NCBI GenBank assembly: GCA_013397115.1
Contig: VWZW01005520.1
Span: forward strand, 864,818-928,817
Direction of reading: 5' to 3'
DNA length: 64,000 bases
From: Edolisoma coerulescens
Lineage: Eukaryota > Chordata > Aves > Passeriformes > Campephagidae
The position numbers and the translations under genes are program-made. Positions 49,139 through 62,262 of this stretch are shown in pieces. Below the pieces are notes generated by a model. It worked only from the letters and a program-made list of their open reading frames with translations, was not told the origin of the DNA and ran no database searches. Position 1 is the first letter of the stretch; every line of letters begins with the position of its first letter.

Positions 49139-50620
49139 CCCCATGAACCACTATATAAGCTGTATGCCTGTTAAATACCCCACAATTTTGAAGCAAGCCA
49201 AGTACTCTTAGTGGCACTCGTGACAACATGACAGGCACCAAACCTGTCCCTAAACACAGCCTTTTTTGAAGTTAAGAGATTGAAATCCACCCAATTTACC
49301 CCTGGAAGCTGAATGATCCTCAACAGCATTACCCCAAAACGAGTTTGCAGAAGCTGACAGTTCGTTTGTAATTAAGCCTTTAACATATGACTATGTGTGA
49401 CCTTGTGTTTGTTGCAACAGAAGCCCTGATGGGCAGACAGGAGCCCCAAGCTGGCTACCAGTGGCAATACCCGGACACCGCAGAACTGCCTGATGGAGAC
49501 TCTTAGGATTAGCAAAACTTTTCCTGAGTCATCCTTTGCGCAGCCCTTGTGGGGCCATCTCAATCAAAGCGTCCAGCCCGCCTGTGGTGTGGTGAGTAAA
49601 AGACTTGCCTTGTTAAGGTAAGTGGGGGAAAATTGTTCTGTGCTTTGCCAGGTGAAGTGTTAAGTACAGGATCCATCTCAGGGAAGGGCAGGAAAGGCTT
49701 TCTAGATTACAAAGGCCATTACTTAATAGCCATGCTGTCCCTGGAGCCAAGGTTTAAAGTAAATTATTTAAATTATAATATTATGCCCTTTCCCCTGAGA
49801 GGTTCATAGGGCTGCACTAGCATGAATGAGTGAATGCTCACAGCCTCCAGATGAGGCAGCCGTGGCACTCAGGAGCTCAGGTCTGAGTGCTCAAAATGGA
49901 CATAACCTCAGAAAAAGTGGACCCCAAACCAAAAGCAGCAACTGTTTTGATACAAGTGAATTCCTCACAGTCTCTCAAGATGAGTCAGTAGCTAAATCAG
50001 GTAAAACTGCTCTGGTCTCCTGACTCCCCAGCTCTGTGTTTGAACCATTAGACTCATGCTTCCTTTTGTCCATTAGTGGCTTCATCTCTGTCTCACAGCA
50101 TTAATTCAGGTTATGTTGCTTGCAGTGTTCCATATAAATGAGCTAAGACCACACAGGTTCACAGGAATCAGTGCGGTCAGGAAATGCTATTGTCTCTCTC
50201 TCTCACACCTTCTCATAAAGGATCCACTGGAAGATTTTTAATTGTGTCCTGTCCCCTGATCCAGGCATTGGTGTGGTCACAACCTGGACAGACTCTGGGC
50301 TTACGTGTCCCCTCAGTCTGCTTCCCTGTCATTCTCTCCAAGCTGCCTTCATTCCCATTTTACACTTACCTCTCGTTCCACTTTCTTGAGACATCTTAGC
50401 CTTGGTTAACTATATTGAAAAAGTACGTCAAAAATATTCTTAACTGGAGGTCAGAACTGCTTCTCCAGTTAAGTGCTGTAATCACGCATCTTTGCCAAAT
50501 CTTTCTCATGAGAAAGTCAAGATCAGAAGTCTCCTTTTTGTCCCTATTTTCCCTCAGACAGGGATATCCATTCACAAGTGCTGTGACCACATTGCATTAT
50601 ACTCCACAATTTCCAAGTGG

Positions 50621-50633
50621 AAAAAAAAAAAAA
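50621..50633. repeat. Poly(A) run of 13
   Basis: A simple A-run; no recognisable retrocopy precedes it. Confidence 0.75.
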
Positions 50634-53600
50634 GAGCTAATTTTTCAGACCCAGATCCTTGAAGCCTTGAAGGAAAGACTAAGGTATCTCGTTTGGATAT
50701 TCCCTAGCTGATGCCAGGCCAGGAATCAATCTTTAAGTACCATTCTGTAGGACAAAACACAATGAATTAGCGTCAAAGATAGCAGGAAAATTGAGGTACA
50801 GATCAGCTGCAGGAAGGAACAAATCAACAGTAAGTAGGGAGCAGCAAGTTCAGATAGCGGGGAGCTGTTCTGGTTTGCAATGCCTGGAATGAAGACATCC
50901 CCCTCCTCCCCAAAACAGGCTCCAGCATGCCCATGGCTCAGGCTGTGAGATATTTATGGCCCAGCCAGCATCAGCCTGAGGCCATGCAAACGGAGCTATT
51001 GGATGTTATTTTGGAGAGAGAGTTTCACAACACTGGCTTTTTTCATGCAAAATTGAGGATGTGTATGCATTTTGTAGTGCTTTTGGCTACAGAATCAGCC
51101 CTGGAGCAGGGAGACCTGGGTGCCACAGCTTAGCAAGGACAGCTGAGCAGGGGCACCCTTCCCACACAACCTTCCCCACCAGTTTAGAAAACCAGTCCCA
51201 TGATGGATGGACTTGGGAGGTCAACACTGGAGGTGACAGGGGCAGACTCTGCTCCTCACCCCCAAGGGAAGCTTTGGAGCAGCATCCAGCAGCCAAGCTC
51301 CCTGCCTGGGCCTGGAGCTGCTTGTGCAGCTCTCAACACCATCCCAAACTTGAAGTGCCAGCTGTCCAGGAGGAGCTTGTGGGGCCAAAGAGGTCAGCTG
51401 AGCAGCACTCTCTCTGCCCTGTTCCGCTCCTCCCACTCTCCTGGATGCTCTAAATTACAGTTTAATGCTCATTACCAAGTCAGGGGGTGTTAATGAGCAA
51501 GGAAAAGGAGGACACTGAGTGTGTGGAGGCAGAGAGGAGAGGCAAGTGCCTCAAAGAGGTGGCACCACCGCGCCACCTCTGAGAGGCAGGAGGCCAAGCC
51601 TCAACATGTTGTGTCTCTGCCTTTTCACCCACGTGCTCTCCTCTCTCTGTCTGCCTGCCAAAAACAAGGACAAAGAGAGAGGACAAAGTCTGGAGCTTGT
51701 GGTCAAAGGGATGCAGGGGCTGTAGCCACCATACAGTCCCCACCCTGCCGGAGGAGGACTCATCACCCGTGAAGGATGGCTGCCTGTAAGGATGCTCTTT
51801 CCCCAGCTAAATCACACTGAAAGGTCTCCCTGTCAAGGTTTTGTCAGAGGATGTCAAAGCACCAAAGTGACAGAGTCTGCCTCCTACATCTAGGTGCCCC
51901 AATTTATATTCCATTACCTTTCTCAGCCTTTGTGATGATATGCCAGATTTTACACTTGAGTAGCTGAGGCCCTGGCACATTTCCCTGTCTGCCATTCTGT
52001 TGTGAATGGAGGTGGGAGTGGTGAAGCCTTTGCCAGCCAATGCTGCCTCAGTGAGAGTGGGGTGTGCCAGTGCTTTCACATCAACAGTTTGTTTAGAGCA
52101 AACTGGTGCCACTTCCCAGTGTGTAAAAATCCTCAGCAATTTTGATTTAAATCCTTTAAGGTTGAAACGTTTTTCCCCTCCCTAAAGAAACACTGTTTTA
52201 CAATGCGATAAGTTTAACGGGAAGTCCATAAAGCAGAGTTAAGCACCTTGGCAAAATCCAAGGGTAAAACACACAGGTAGTAAATGGTTTGCAGATTGCA
52301 TCATTTCCCGGAGTCCTTGGACAGGGAAATGTCTTTATATCTTCTTGGGTTCAAGCACTGTACAATTTCATCAAAATTCAGAATATGGTTTTAAGGAGCC
52401 CTACCCAGCCTGGAGCTGACAGAGAAAGAAATGATTTTTCAGGGAAGGGCTGTGTGTCCTGGCCATGACCTGGAGACTGACCCACCATCTCGTGGCATTT
52501 CATGCCCTACACTCTGCATTGGCTTTGGGTGGAAATATAGACACCAGCCTCCTTCAGGCAGAGACACTTTATAATTTACCTGGACTGCTCTAGCAACTGC
52601 TAGATCCATGTCTTTCCCCCAGCTAGTGCAGTTAACTAAGAAGCTTTACTTATTGAGTAAAGCCAGAATTTTACAAAAATCTCATTTCCCAAGTAGGCAG
52701 CAAAGGAAGTGAGCAGAAATTTTAAAGGCCTCAGCACCCTGGGTGCTCACTGAAGACTAAGTCCTTTTGAGAATCTGACTGTTAAGGTGTCGCCATGGGA
52801 GTTAGCAGAAGTATTGAGCACTTGAGAAAAACAGACCTGAGTTTCATTGCCTGCAGGTATACTTACCTAGAGTTTTTTCTTAGGATAAGACTTCAAGAGA
52901 AAGTGGCTCTAACATAGTGGCTCACTGCTCTCTTCTTTCTTCCCCCTCCCTTCTCACTCTTCAGTCAGGCAGTTCAGCTCACTCAACCACTGGAACACTA
53001 TTCACATTTTTTGCCAGTTGAGTTTTCTACCCTGTGGTGGGCTGTTTCAAAGCAGTGCTGAGCCTGATGCAAGGGACATGGTGCAAAGGAAGGAGAGCTG
53101 GTGCCAGGAAAACCCTCTAAGTCAGTCATTCACTGAAAGCCCATGCTCCTCCACCTTGCCGTGTGATCCCAGCAAAACACTGGAAGCAGCATGGCTGCTG
53201 AGATGGATGGCCATGGCAGCACTGGTAGCATCTGGACTGCTCTGAAAAGATGGAAAAGATTTTGGGTGCTTGAAATGTTTTGAAAATTTGACACCAGCTG
53301 AGAAAGAAAAAAGTTTTCAAGTGATGCTAGTAATTTCACTTTAAAATCATATTGTAGCTACTTATGTACAATACAGATGCTATTTTGCTTCCCTTCCTTA
53401 GGTAGCTGTGGACTTGAGGGCAGATCAATTGTTTTCTGTCTTTAAATCCACACAGAACCAAAATAATGATTTTTTTCAGTCACTTTCCAAATGTCCTATT
53501 TTAGAGAAAGATGCAAATACCCCACAGCATCTTCATGCTAACTAAACAATAGCAATTTCTGTTTTACTACCAAGGCCAGAAAATTAGAAGTTAACCTAAC

Positions 53601-54318
53601 AGTCATCTTTTTCTATCTGTTTGCCACTATTTTAATCCTCCTCCCCATCTTTTCAAATCCTTGAGGGAAGCAGAGGAGCTTCCAGCATGCCTGGAGGTTC
53701 CTGTAGATATATGTTTGTACAAACACACTCACTGGAACCTTTGCTCTCCGTTAATCCATGCAGGTCATGGTGAGCATACAAACCCCAGCCACCTCGTCCC
53801 TCAACACAGGTTTACTAGTCAGTGCAGAGTGAAGACACTGTAGTTAAGGCTACATTGACCTCTTGAAAGGTATTATAGAATATTCACTCATCTCCTGTGA
53901 AGCATTATCATAAATAAACAGTGGCACAGAAATGAATGAAGCACATTTCATGTTACAATTCACAAATGCATTTTACTTCACAAATTGCAGGAGTCGCTGT
54001 AACCACCTGACTCATTGAAAAACGCAGTACAGTTTTGGAAGATAAACTTCTAACTAAAAAATTATGTGTTACACACATAGATACTGAGTTATTAAACATA
54101 ATACACATATCAAAATGTTATCTGTGTAATAACTGCAAAGCCACAGATAAACTGTTTTATCATGCACCTTTGCCTTCATGTGTTTTGCTGTTTTCCAAGG
54201 GTTCAGTCTTATCCCTATACACTTTACCAGCACTGGAGCTTTGAACTTTCGAAAAGAAAGAGTGAAATTATGGCTGTTAGGGAAATCAGAAGCAGTGAGA
54301 AAATGCACTTAAATTTAA

Positions 54319-54343
54319 GGGGAGGGTGAGGGGGGGAGGGGGG
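54319..54343 (+). other. G-quadruplex motif
   Basis: G-tracts of 4, 3, 7 and 6 are separated by loops of 1, 3 and 1 bases. This is the strongest canonical quadruplex pattern in the window, on the + strand. Confidence 0.7.
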
Positions 54344-54755
54344 ACGAGGCAGAATGTGAGTGAATCCTTAAAAGCCCTCAACTACCACAGCTAAATATGA
54401 AAATTTTTCAAACCTGTCCCAGGATTAAGAACTGTGATCCTCTAAAATTCAAGAGGAAAAAATGTGCACATGCATTGTGATGTCTGTGTCATGAAATTGT
54501 GAGTTCTGCAGTACAGAGTTTGAGGGGTTTTCCTGTTTTTTCTACAACTTTGACCAACTCACTTTGACTTGCCAGCTAAAGTCCTGAAAGCACGCACACA
54601 TGTCAATTTTACAGTCCTATGGTTAATCCCTTTGAAATCTTGGGGCTAACTGTTTTTGTAAAGCAGAGCATGTGTATAGGAAGAAGATCTAAACATTTAT
54701 GAGAGTAGTGACAGGAGCTTTGTACCACTGGAAGAAGATACCAAGCTCTTGGTGA

Positions 54756-54858
54756 AGGTGGTCAGACACTGCAACAAGGTGCCAAGAGAGACTGTGGCAT
54801 CCTCATCCCTGGAAAGCCAGCCCCTTGGGCAACTTGTAGCTGCCCCTGCTCTGAAAGG
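54756..54858 (+). mobile_element. Ancient CR1-like 3' fragment
   Basis: GGTGGTCAGACACTG, a degenerate AGAGAGACTGTGG stretch, then CATCCTCATCCCTGGAA and CTTGGGCAACTTG follow the order of the CR1 region that ends ORF2 and begins the 3' UTR. Substitutions are numerous, the segment between CCTGGAA and TTGGGCAAC is shortened, and the conserved 3' end is missing. It is therefore much older or more decayed than the copy at 43.7 kb. The sequence just upstream may belong to the same insertion but is too diverged to call. Confidence 0.65.
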
Positions 54859-55637
54859 ACAATCTCCAGAGATACCCATTCAGCAATGATGTGACCTGTG
54901 GGTGCTTTAGAACCAAAATGAGATTAAGAATCTCTATGCTAAAAATTGCTGCAGCATTACACATAGCAAAATAATACAGCGAGAAGGGTGCAACATACAT
55001 TGCAATGTTTCTCTCCTTTGAAAGTCAGTGATTGATGTAAGGCTGTTAGAAAGAGGTGTTTTTTTTAAAAGTCAACACACTCTCTCAAATACTTTTCTTG
55101 AGCTTTTTAGATCTCTTTTTCCTTAATGCACTCAAATGCTAAGCACCATTCCAAATTCATGTCAATATATCTATCGACATCTTTCTTGCTGTTTTCCTCT
55201 TCTTCTATTCTCTGTGGTATCAGTCTTGCCAACTGCTCCTGAGATCTTTGGTTATGATCTAGCAAAGCCCTTAAGCACATGCTTAACTTTAAGAATGCAA
55301 ACAGTCTTTGTGAATTCAGCAGGACATTTCCTTTAACTGCTTCTCTGGGCTGGGGCCAGAGTGCTCAGTGCTCCATATACAGATCGAAATATAATAATTC
55401 ACACACAGTTAGTTAGAAAATCACTGCAGAGCGTGAAATAAATTGGAACAGATTTTTCCCAGTCCTTTCACAGAATTTGGCCATGAAACACTACAAAAAT
55501 TCTACCAGCTCTGAATGTAGTTTATAAATTAACAGAATTCAATTCATCAACATATGTCACGGAAAATATCTGTTTTATACACAAAGTTGCTTTCACATGC
55601 ACATATTTTCTTTGTCTCCCTCTCCTTCTCATGCATG

Positions 55638-55660
55638 CACACACACACACACACACACAC
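55638..55660. repeat. (CA)n microsatellite
   Basis: A pure 23-base CA run, the cleanest dinucleotide repeat in the window and probably length-polymorphic. Confidence 0.92.
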
Positions 55661-58600
55661 TCTTAGGAGACTTAGGCCAGCTTGACTCTGTATCTTACTG
55701 CGTTCCTCAGCAAATGTCATTACTTATAGCTTCTTCTAAAGTTCAAAAAATCTGCACAAATTGCTAGGTAAAAGTTCATGATACTTTAAGCTCGTAAAAG
55801 ACATTTTGGGGAAGCTGTACAGAAGTGTACCAGCAGGCTGCAGATAAGCACAAACCAGGCAGAGGTGCAAACACGAGACCAGTCTAGCACGGTCAGGCCA
55901 AAGGTCTGAGTTCTTGCTATACCAGGTGCCCAGATAAGGGCACAAGAACAGGACAAATGTATCGTGGCATTTATATATCCCAAGTTTATTCACTCGGCTT
56001 CCAGCAGCTCAGGTCTTCCCAAGACTGAATGGCATATCAAGATTTACTGGTACATTAATTTTTTAAATGTTTTTAATTCCATTACTTCATCTAGTCTCTT
56101 TTTTTCATCTGTGTAAACTTCTGGCACTCACAAAATCCTGTGGCAAGAAGTTTCACAACTTGATCCAGTCTGTACTCTATGAAGGAGTACCACAAAACAC
56201 TTGCTATTTTTTGTGAACATACCACTTGCTTGCCTCATGCAAGAACTAGGGGCAGCAAAAGAAACAGCAGTTTCTTATTTGCCTTCCATGTGCCATTCAT
56301 GATTTTATATTCTACGGTAACATCCCCCTCTGCCAGCTCTTTTCGTAGATGAAAAATCCTCCTCCATCTAATCACTCTCCTATAACATCCTTCATACAAA
56401 GGAAGAGCTGATGTGCTGGAAGAGGCAAGCTGTCTGCTTCAACAAGATGCTTCCAGGGGAATTGGAACTCCCAGGCTAATGAGACCTGGGCCAAGAGATT
56501 TTGCTAAGTTGTGATTGCTTAAACTTTTACACTGAGGTAATGAAGACCTCCTTGTGCATCGACTAAAGTCTGCATGCAGCTAGTTGTGAGCTGTAAAATA
56601 ATGTCACACATGAATGGCAGAAGCAAACCATCCTTTCTTTTTACTGCTAAAACAAGAGAATCCTTAGTGAAAAACTGTTCGTGTGAAGAATTTTTCTGGT
56701 TCCAAGAACCAAAGTTTGTGGCTCTCTTTTTTTTTTTCTCATTTAAGACACAGCAGCAGAAAATTGAATGGTGGGGATGAGGCCAGTTTCTTCCTTGACA
56801 TATTTACTTCAAATTCTCTTCGTGGGTTTTTGCATAGTTTGCAAGTGTACGTGCGTGTGTGTCTTAATTCATTGTACACTACCCTAAGGTTTAGACAGGA
56901 CGGCCCAACAAACTACATGACTACTAAAAAACTGATTTATGCAGTTCAGATTAATAACTGAAAACAACAAAATAAATGAACAACAACAAAAAAAGCAGCT
57001 TTTTTATGCCATGGTAAAATTTCTTTTCGCTGAGTATTGTACGTATTCAAGACTGCAAGATTACCTCCAGCTCTGAGAGCTGATATTCACACCTGCTTCC
57101 AGATGTGTCTTCTCTTCTGATAAAGTCAGTTACTGTTAATCTGCTTTGCATTTCTCATAAGCTGTGCTTATTGCTGCATTTGTTCCCACGGCATTCCTTC
57201 ATGTCTGAAAGGCCTAAATCTCCTATTCTTGATATAATGCTTTGAGACCATGAGATGTGTCACCAAAATGCCTAGAAAAACAGGCAAATGCACTGCCTTT
57301 ATTTGCAAGTGTGTTGCCTTATGCACCTCAGTTAATCCAGTACTAAAATGAGATGAAATCTTGGCTCCATGAATGCCAGCAGCAAAACTCACTGACATCA
57401 AGGATGTCTGGAATCTACTGACTTCTGCCTGTCAAGTGTTGCAAATCTGTCTGAGCTGATGTCTGTAAAATAAGACATGAGATAGAAACCCAAGGACTCA
57501 ACCTCAAAACTTGGTGCTGCTCTATGGGAATCTGTAACTCTTACAAAGTGTCTCCTAATGGATGTTCTTTCTTCTTGTTTTTCTTGGCTGCTGTTGAGTG
57601 TTTCTGGTGTGCCCAAGCCGGGCGAGCACTGGCCGTGCATCCAAATGTACCAGGTACAGTGTGTCTGCACTGGGATGTTAATGAATGTTGGCATCAGGAG
57701 ACTGGCAAGGGAAGAGCCTCGTAAGAAAAGTCTTTTATTTCAAAAAGTTCTCCTGTGCCCCATGACTGAGGGACAGAGTTTAGTGCGTGTCCACTGGGTT
57801 GCAGAATTTCTCATCACTGTGCCTGAGAATTTGTGTCCTGTCAAAATTGTTGAGCTAAAATTCACAAAACGGTCTGGAAGTGTCAGCTCTCCAAAACATG
57901 AGAGGCGCATCTGGTATCCACTCTACACCCTCCAACAGCTGAGAAAGCAGCTAAATGCACTTGACTGAATGTGTGTCTCTGGGATAAATCTTGGCTGTGC
58001 AACATGAACAACAAAATCTCATCAGTTTTTTCCATCAACTTCACCTTAATTTCCTAATTTTAAAACACAAACAATGTTGCTACCCTCTGCTCTAGCTGTG
58101 GCTCTGCTTCCTTTGTGCAATGTATAAACAAATATATTCTTTTTGCATTAAGGAAATGTACTACAAATGTTATATACTGGGAGGTAGGACAGAGCAACTC
58201 AAAGGTAACAGTGGGTATCACGGATACCGTTCCTACAAGAGTCCAGACCAGACCAGACTTGATGTCATTAACTCTCGTTAGCACTTGGAGCTCAGACAAT
58301 GGCACATTTAAAGTACATGGGTGGCTTCAATCCATTTCCTAGTGGGCAAGTGTCCACCTGACAAAAGCACCGCTAGCATTGGCAACGAGCGGAGCACTGG
58401 CAGCTCACCCGGAGCAGCCAATGGACAGGAACCCACGACAGGGATGCTCTCATGTTTCCATAAGAAGGTTTCCAAGGCAGGTTTGTGACAAACTGATGGG
58501 AAGCCAAGTGTCCTGCCACTTGGCCTGTACTGCCAAGGTGTTAGCATGGCACCGTTCCCATTCCCTAAAGACACGTTTAATCTTTGACAAGGCACAGTGT

Positions 58601-61506
58601 TTGATAGCAGAGTTGTTTACATATGCATGTGCTCAGCTGAGCTGAGGTGTGCTGCACTGTCAGTGCCACATCACTCACTGAACAGGCTTCCAAGCACTTC
58701 TGGTAGTTTTACTCCCGAATGGAGAGAAAAATGGACACATTTTAATCATTAAGCCCTATTTTCTTAGCGGTAGCTCTGTCCACAAAGATACTGTCTATGA
58801 AATCCTTTAGTCACAAGAAATAAAGTCAATGATTGATTTGTATTCTGCAATGCACCCTCTGGCTAAAACCAAGTTATAAGTACCAAATGGTTGAGATGGG
58901 GCTTGTGAAAGGGCAGTTATGTGAGTGGCACAAGAAGAAAAATGTTAATAAAGGGCAGTCCATTGAACTGAGGTTAAATACTTTCATACTTCTCAACCAA
59001 CCCAGAGATGTCCCTGAATTCTCATTAAAAATGTTCTTTATAATCTGATGTTTTACCTTATTAAGGAAGGGGGGATTTTGATGATCAAGAAATATTACTT
59101 CCTTGAGGAGAAACAAAGGTAACAAGGATATAGCTTAAAAATCCTTTATTCTTTTCATTTTCTTTAAGCATTTGGCTTGTCTTTTTGTTCATTTGTCTGG
59201 GCTTTATTTTATTTTTAGAGTTGAGTTGCTTTTTTAAATGAGTGAATTTGAAGAAGTTCGGAGGCTTGTCTCTAATTGTGTGCAGGCTCTTTAGTGCTCT
59301 TGAGGCAGAGCAAAGCCAGGAGGGCAACCAGTCTTTCTGCTGCCACACAGGGCACCAGCCCCACCAGCAGCTCTGCTCAGCCTCCCTTCTCATACCCCAG
59401 AGCCCTCTGCAGCACTCCCCCAGAACCACCAAAATCTACCCAAAGAAGTATTTGAGGCTTTGGGGTTTTCCAGACTGGCCTGGAAAGTCTCAGAGAAACA
59501 CAACCCTACCAGGTACAGTCCACTAGGATCCTGTTTCCAGGTTAAAAATGGCAAAAATCCCAATATACTGGGAAAGGACTTTACAGAAGTTAGCAAATAC
59601 CTGTAGGTGTTTGAGTTGAGGTTTGGGATGTCATTGAGTCTGGCTGATGAAGAGTGAGCTTGCAGGAGTTGTTGCCAGGCACACAGTAGAAAGCTTGGGT
59701 TTAAACCAGGTGCTTGTGTGCCTCACAGGTAGGACCGTGGGCCTGGCACCTGGTATATCCTACGGCCGTGCCAGTTGTCAGCTGTGCCACTGGGTACAAC
59801 CTGGGCTTTGGAACGCTTTAAGGATGCCGGCACCTCATCACTAATTTAAGCTCACAGAAAGTCCCAGAGAAGTTTTCTCTGTGTTGTCATTGCCAAGGGG
59901 AGTGACTGGTAAGGATGGCGTGAATTGACAGGCCTGGTGTAAGGATGCATGTGTGCTCGGAGAAGCCCTGCAATGGTCAGGGGGATGTGCTTGAATGGAG
60001 ATTCCCCCTCAGTGGCCCGCACAGCACTGACCTGATACAGCAAGTGGACTGACCGCCAAAAAAGTGTTGCAAAGATGGTGTCTCCTTTCTTAGGAAGGGG
60101 TATCACATCTTCCTGCTGCATTAGGGAACAGCATAAATCTTGATTTTAAACCATATATATGTTAAGCCAACACTTCCTTTAAATTTTAAATTAGAATAAA
60201 ATAGCATTTTTATAAGTGCTTGAGCCAATGCCCATTTAGTTACAGATGGCATGTTTGAAAGTCAGGGCATGTTTGATTCCTGACTTTTCTTTATAAACAG
60301 CTTAACCTTTTTTGTTTAGCAAATGCTAGGTTTCAAACAAGTCTGTCTGTATTGACTGAGTAGTGTTTTTTCTGTTACAGAAATGTTTAATCCTGAGAAA
60401 ACTCAGATCTGAAAACCTCTTCGTTGGCTGAAATGTTCAAAGGTTTAACAAATTCAGCAAGTGGGAAAATTAATCTTTGAATAGAAGAAACAATCTGACA
60501 AAATAAGCCATAAAAGTAGGTGCCAGGTGTCGCAAGGAAGTTCTTAATGCAGCACTTGCTTAATGTATACTCAAAATGCATCCACTTTTGTTCGAAGATC
60601 CAACAAAACATATGAAATTGGGTTACACCAATTCTCTTGATCTATGAATCTTCCACTGTGTCAAAGATAATACACCAAACAAACTTACATGTAAATGGTG
60701 TGATAAAATGATCTACCGTATACATTATCATCCATTAATATTGTTGGGGCTAATGCATTTCATCTGTCACACACTTTGTTTTATGTTATCCCCACCTTAC
60801 TGAAAAAATACCATAAAATCTGCTGGGTTGACAGCCGTGCAGGTTACCTGCTGGGAAGCAAAAGTCCAAGGACACTGTTTCCTGTCACTGTTTTGCCCAC
60901 AGCTGCAGATGGAGAAGGAAGTAGTGCAGCCAGGTTGTGAAGAAAGGTGTGCTCTGCTCTGGGCATTGCCACTGTCCTTTGGACATGTCGCTTCATTTCT
61001 TTATGCTCGTCTTCCTCTTCCACTGAGTGTGTTTGTAAATAAGTGGAGCTGCACCTGTTCTCACAGTAACCAGTGTGACATGCCCCACGCTAGGCAGAAG
61101 CCTCCAGGCTCTGTAGTATAGCATAGTAAGTGAAAAATAACAATTCATAATAAGATGAGAGACTCTGAGATCACTCTGACCTTGAATTCTCTACTGTCTT
61201 TTAACAGGGAGAGGGTGAAATTGGATAGAAACAGCCCCCTCATTTTGTGTAGAGCCACCAATGACCCAGGCTGCATTTGAACCACAGCCCTAGAGGCGAA
61301 AGGCTTTGTGTCTCATTGCCAATTCACAGCAAGAACATAACTTGAGCCCACACACTAATGCTAAGCAAGGGCTGAGTGTTACTAATCCTTGTTCACATAT
61401 CTACACCTATTAAAATCACATGTGTGAAGGTTTGCAGGACTTGTTCTTTTACTGTAGTGATCGGCCTTTCATAATATGTTCTTAAATTAAAAAAAAATAA
61501 CTCACT

Positions 61507-61531
61507 GAAAAAGAAAAAGAAAAGAAAAAGA
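61507..61531. repeat. GAAAA-type purine repeat
   Basis: Units of four or five A's separated by single G's. This is a simple A/G tract. Confidence 0.8.
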
Positions 61532-62234
61532 CAAATGCAAGAACAATATATGGTTTTCTTTCTCAGACATATTGTGCTGAATGGCGTTGTTTGGCTTAAA
61601 CTGAAACATGTTTTTAGAAGGCTGACAAGAATGTTTAGACATAATGATTTAAAAGACTCATTATTGCAGGTGCTGCACTTTATTCTCCAATTCATTCTTA
61701 TTGCCAGAAAACCACCTCCACAAAGGCTGCCTGGCAGTGTCCCTCCCACTGGAATGCTTGCCCTTCTCCCTGGCTGCATAATGTGTGGAGGGCAGGATTA
61801 TCCAACTTGCTAACCGTCCCACTCGGCCCATGGGCTCCAGGATGATGGGGAAAATCTACTTGGATAAGATCTTTCAGATTCTGACTTTCAATTACCCTGT
61901 GACAGAACAAGATAGAAAACTGCTGCTTTTTAAAATGCCAGGTAGTTACTTTCAGCTGCTAACAGATTTCCTCATTCCTGACAGAATTTATAAGCATCCA
62001 TTATAGTTCTTTTTTTACTTCATGTAAATTATGGGTATCAGACCTGAAAACCTTAAAGAATTCTCTTGAAAGACCATTTTATCCCTCCTGATGTTTGCAT
62101 CCCCGTGGACCAGGCATTTCACAAGGGAGACCAAGTGGAGTGACGGAAGATGAGACTGCTTTAAAAAGAAATATTCTCTGGTTTTTTCAGCCAATGACAG
62201 CAGCCAGAGGTCAGCAATGGAACTTGTTTGTCCA

Positions 62235-62262
62235 GTGAGTACAATCTTTTGTGAGTACAATC
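62235..62262. repeat. 12-bp direct repeat GTGAGTACAATC
   Basis: Two exact copies lie at 62,235-62,246 and 62,251-62,262, separated by TTTT. This is a recent local duplication. Confidence 0.85.

Larger units (their letters stand above)
44249..54755. other. Non-coding region downstream of VTI1A, block 4
   Basis: No exon was recognised. AT-rich unique DNA dominates, with a candidate regulatory tract at 47.5-48.4 kb, a TTGG/T-rich repeat at 49.1 kb, an A13 run at 50,621-50,633 and a G-quadruplex motif at 54,319-54,343. GC-richer stretches near 46.5-46.8 and 51.1-51.8 kb carry overlapping open frames on both strands without family features, including a 145-codon one at 48,709-49,146 whose end runs through the simple repeat. 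Confidence 0.6.

Noticed and set aside
48709..49146. 145-codon open frame with a hydrophobic C-terminus
   Set aside because: The apparent membrane tail is translated from the TTGG/T-rich simple repeat; the rest has no recognisable features.
58370..58440. Small promoter around the CCAAT word near 58.4 kb
   Set aside because: Only a handful of CpGs and one CCAAT box, with no initiator, TATA or donor; too little to call.
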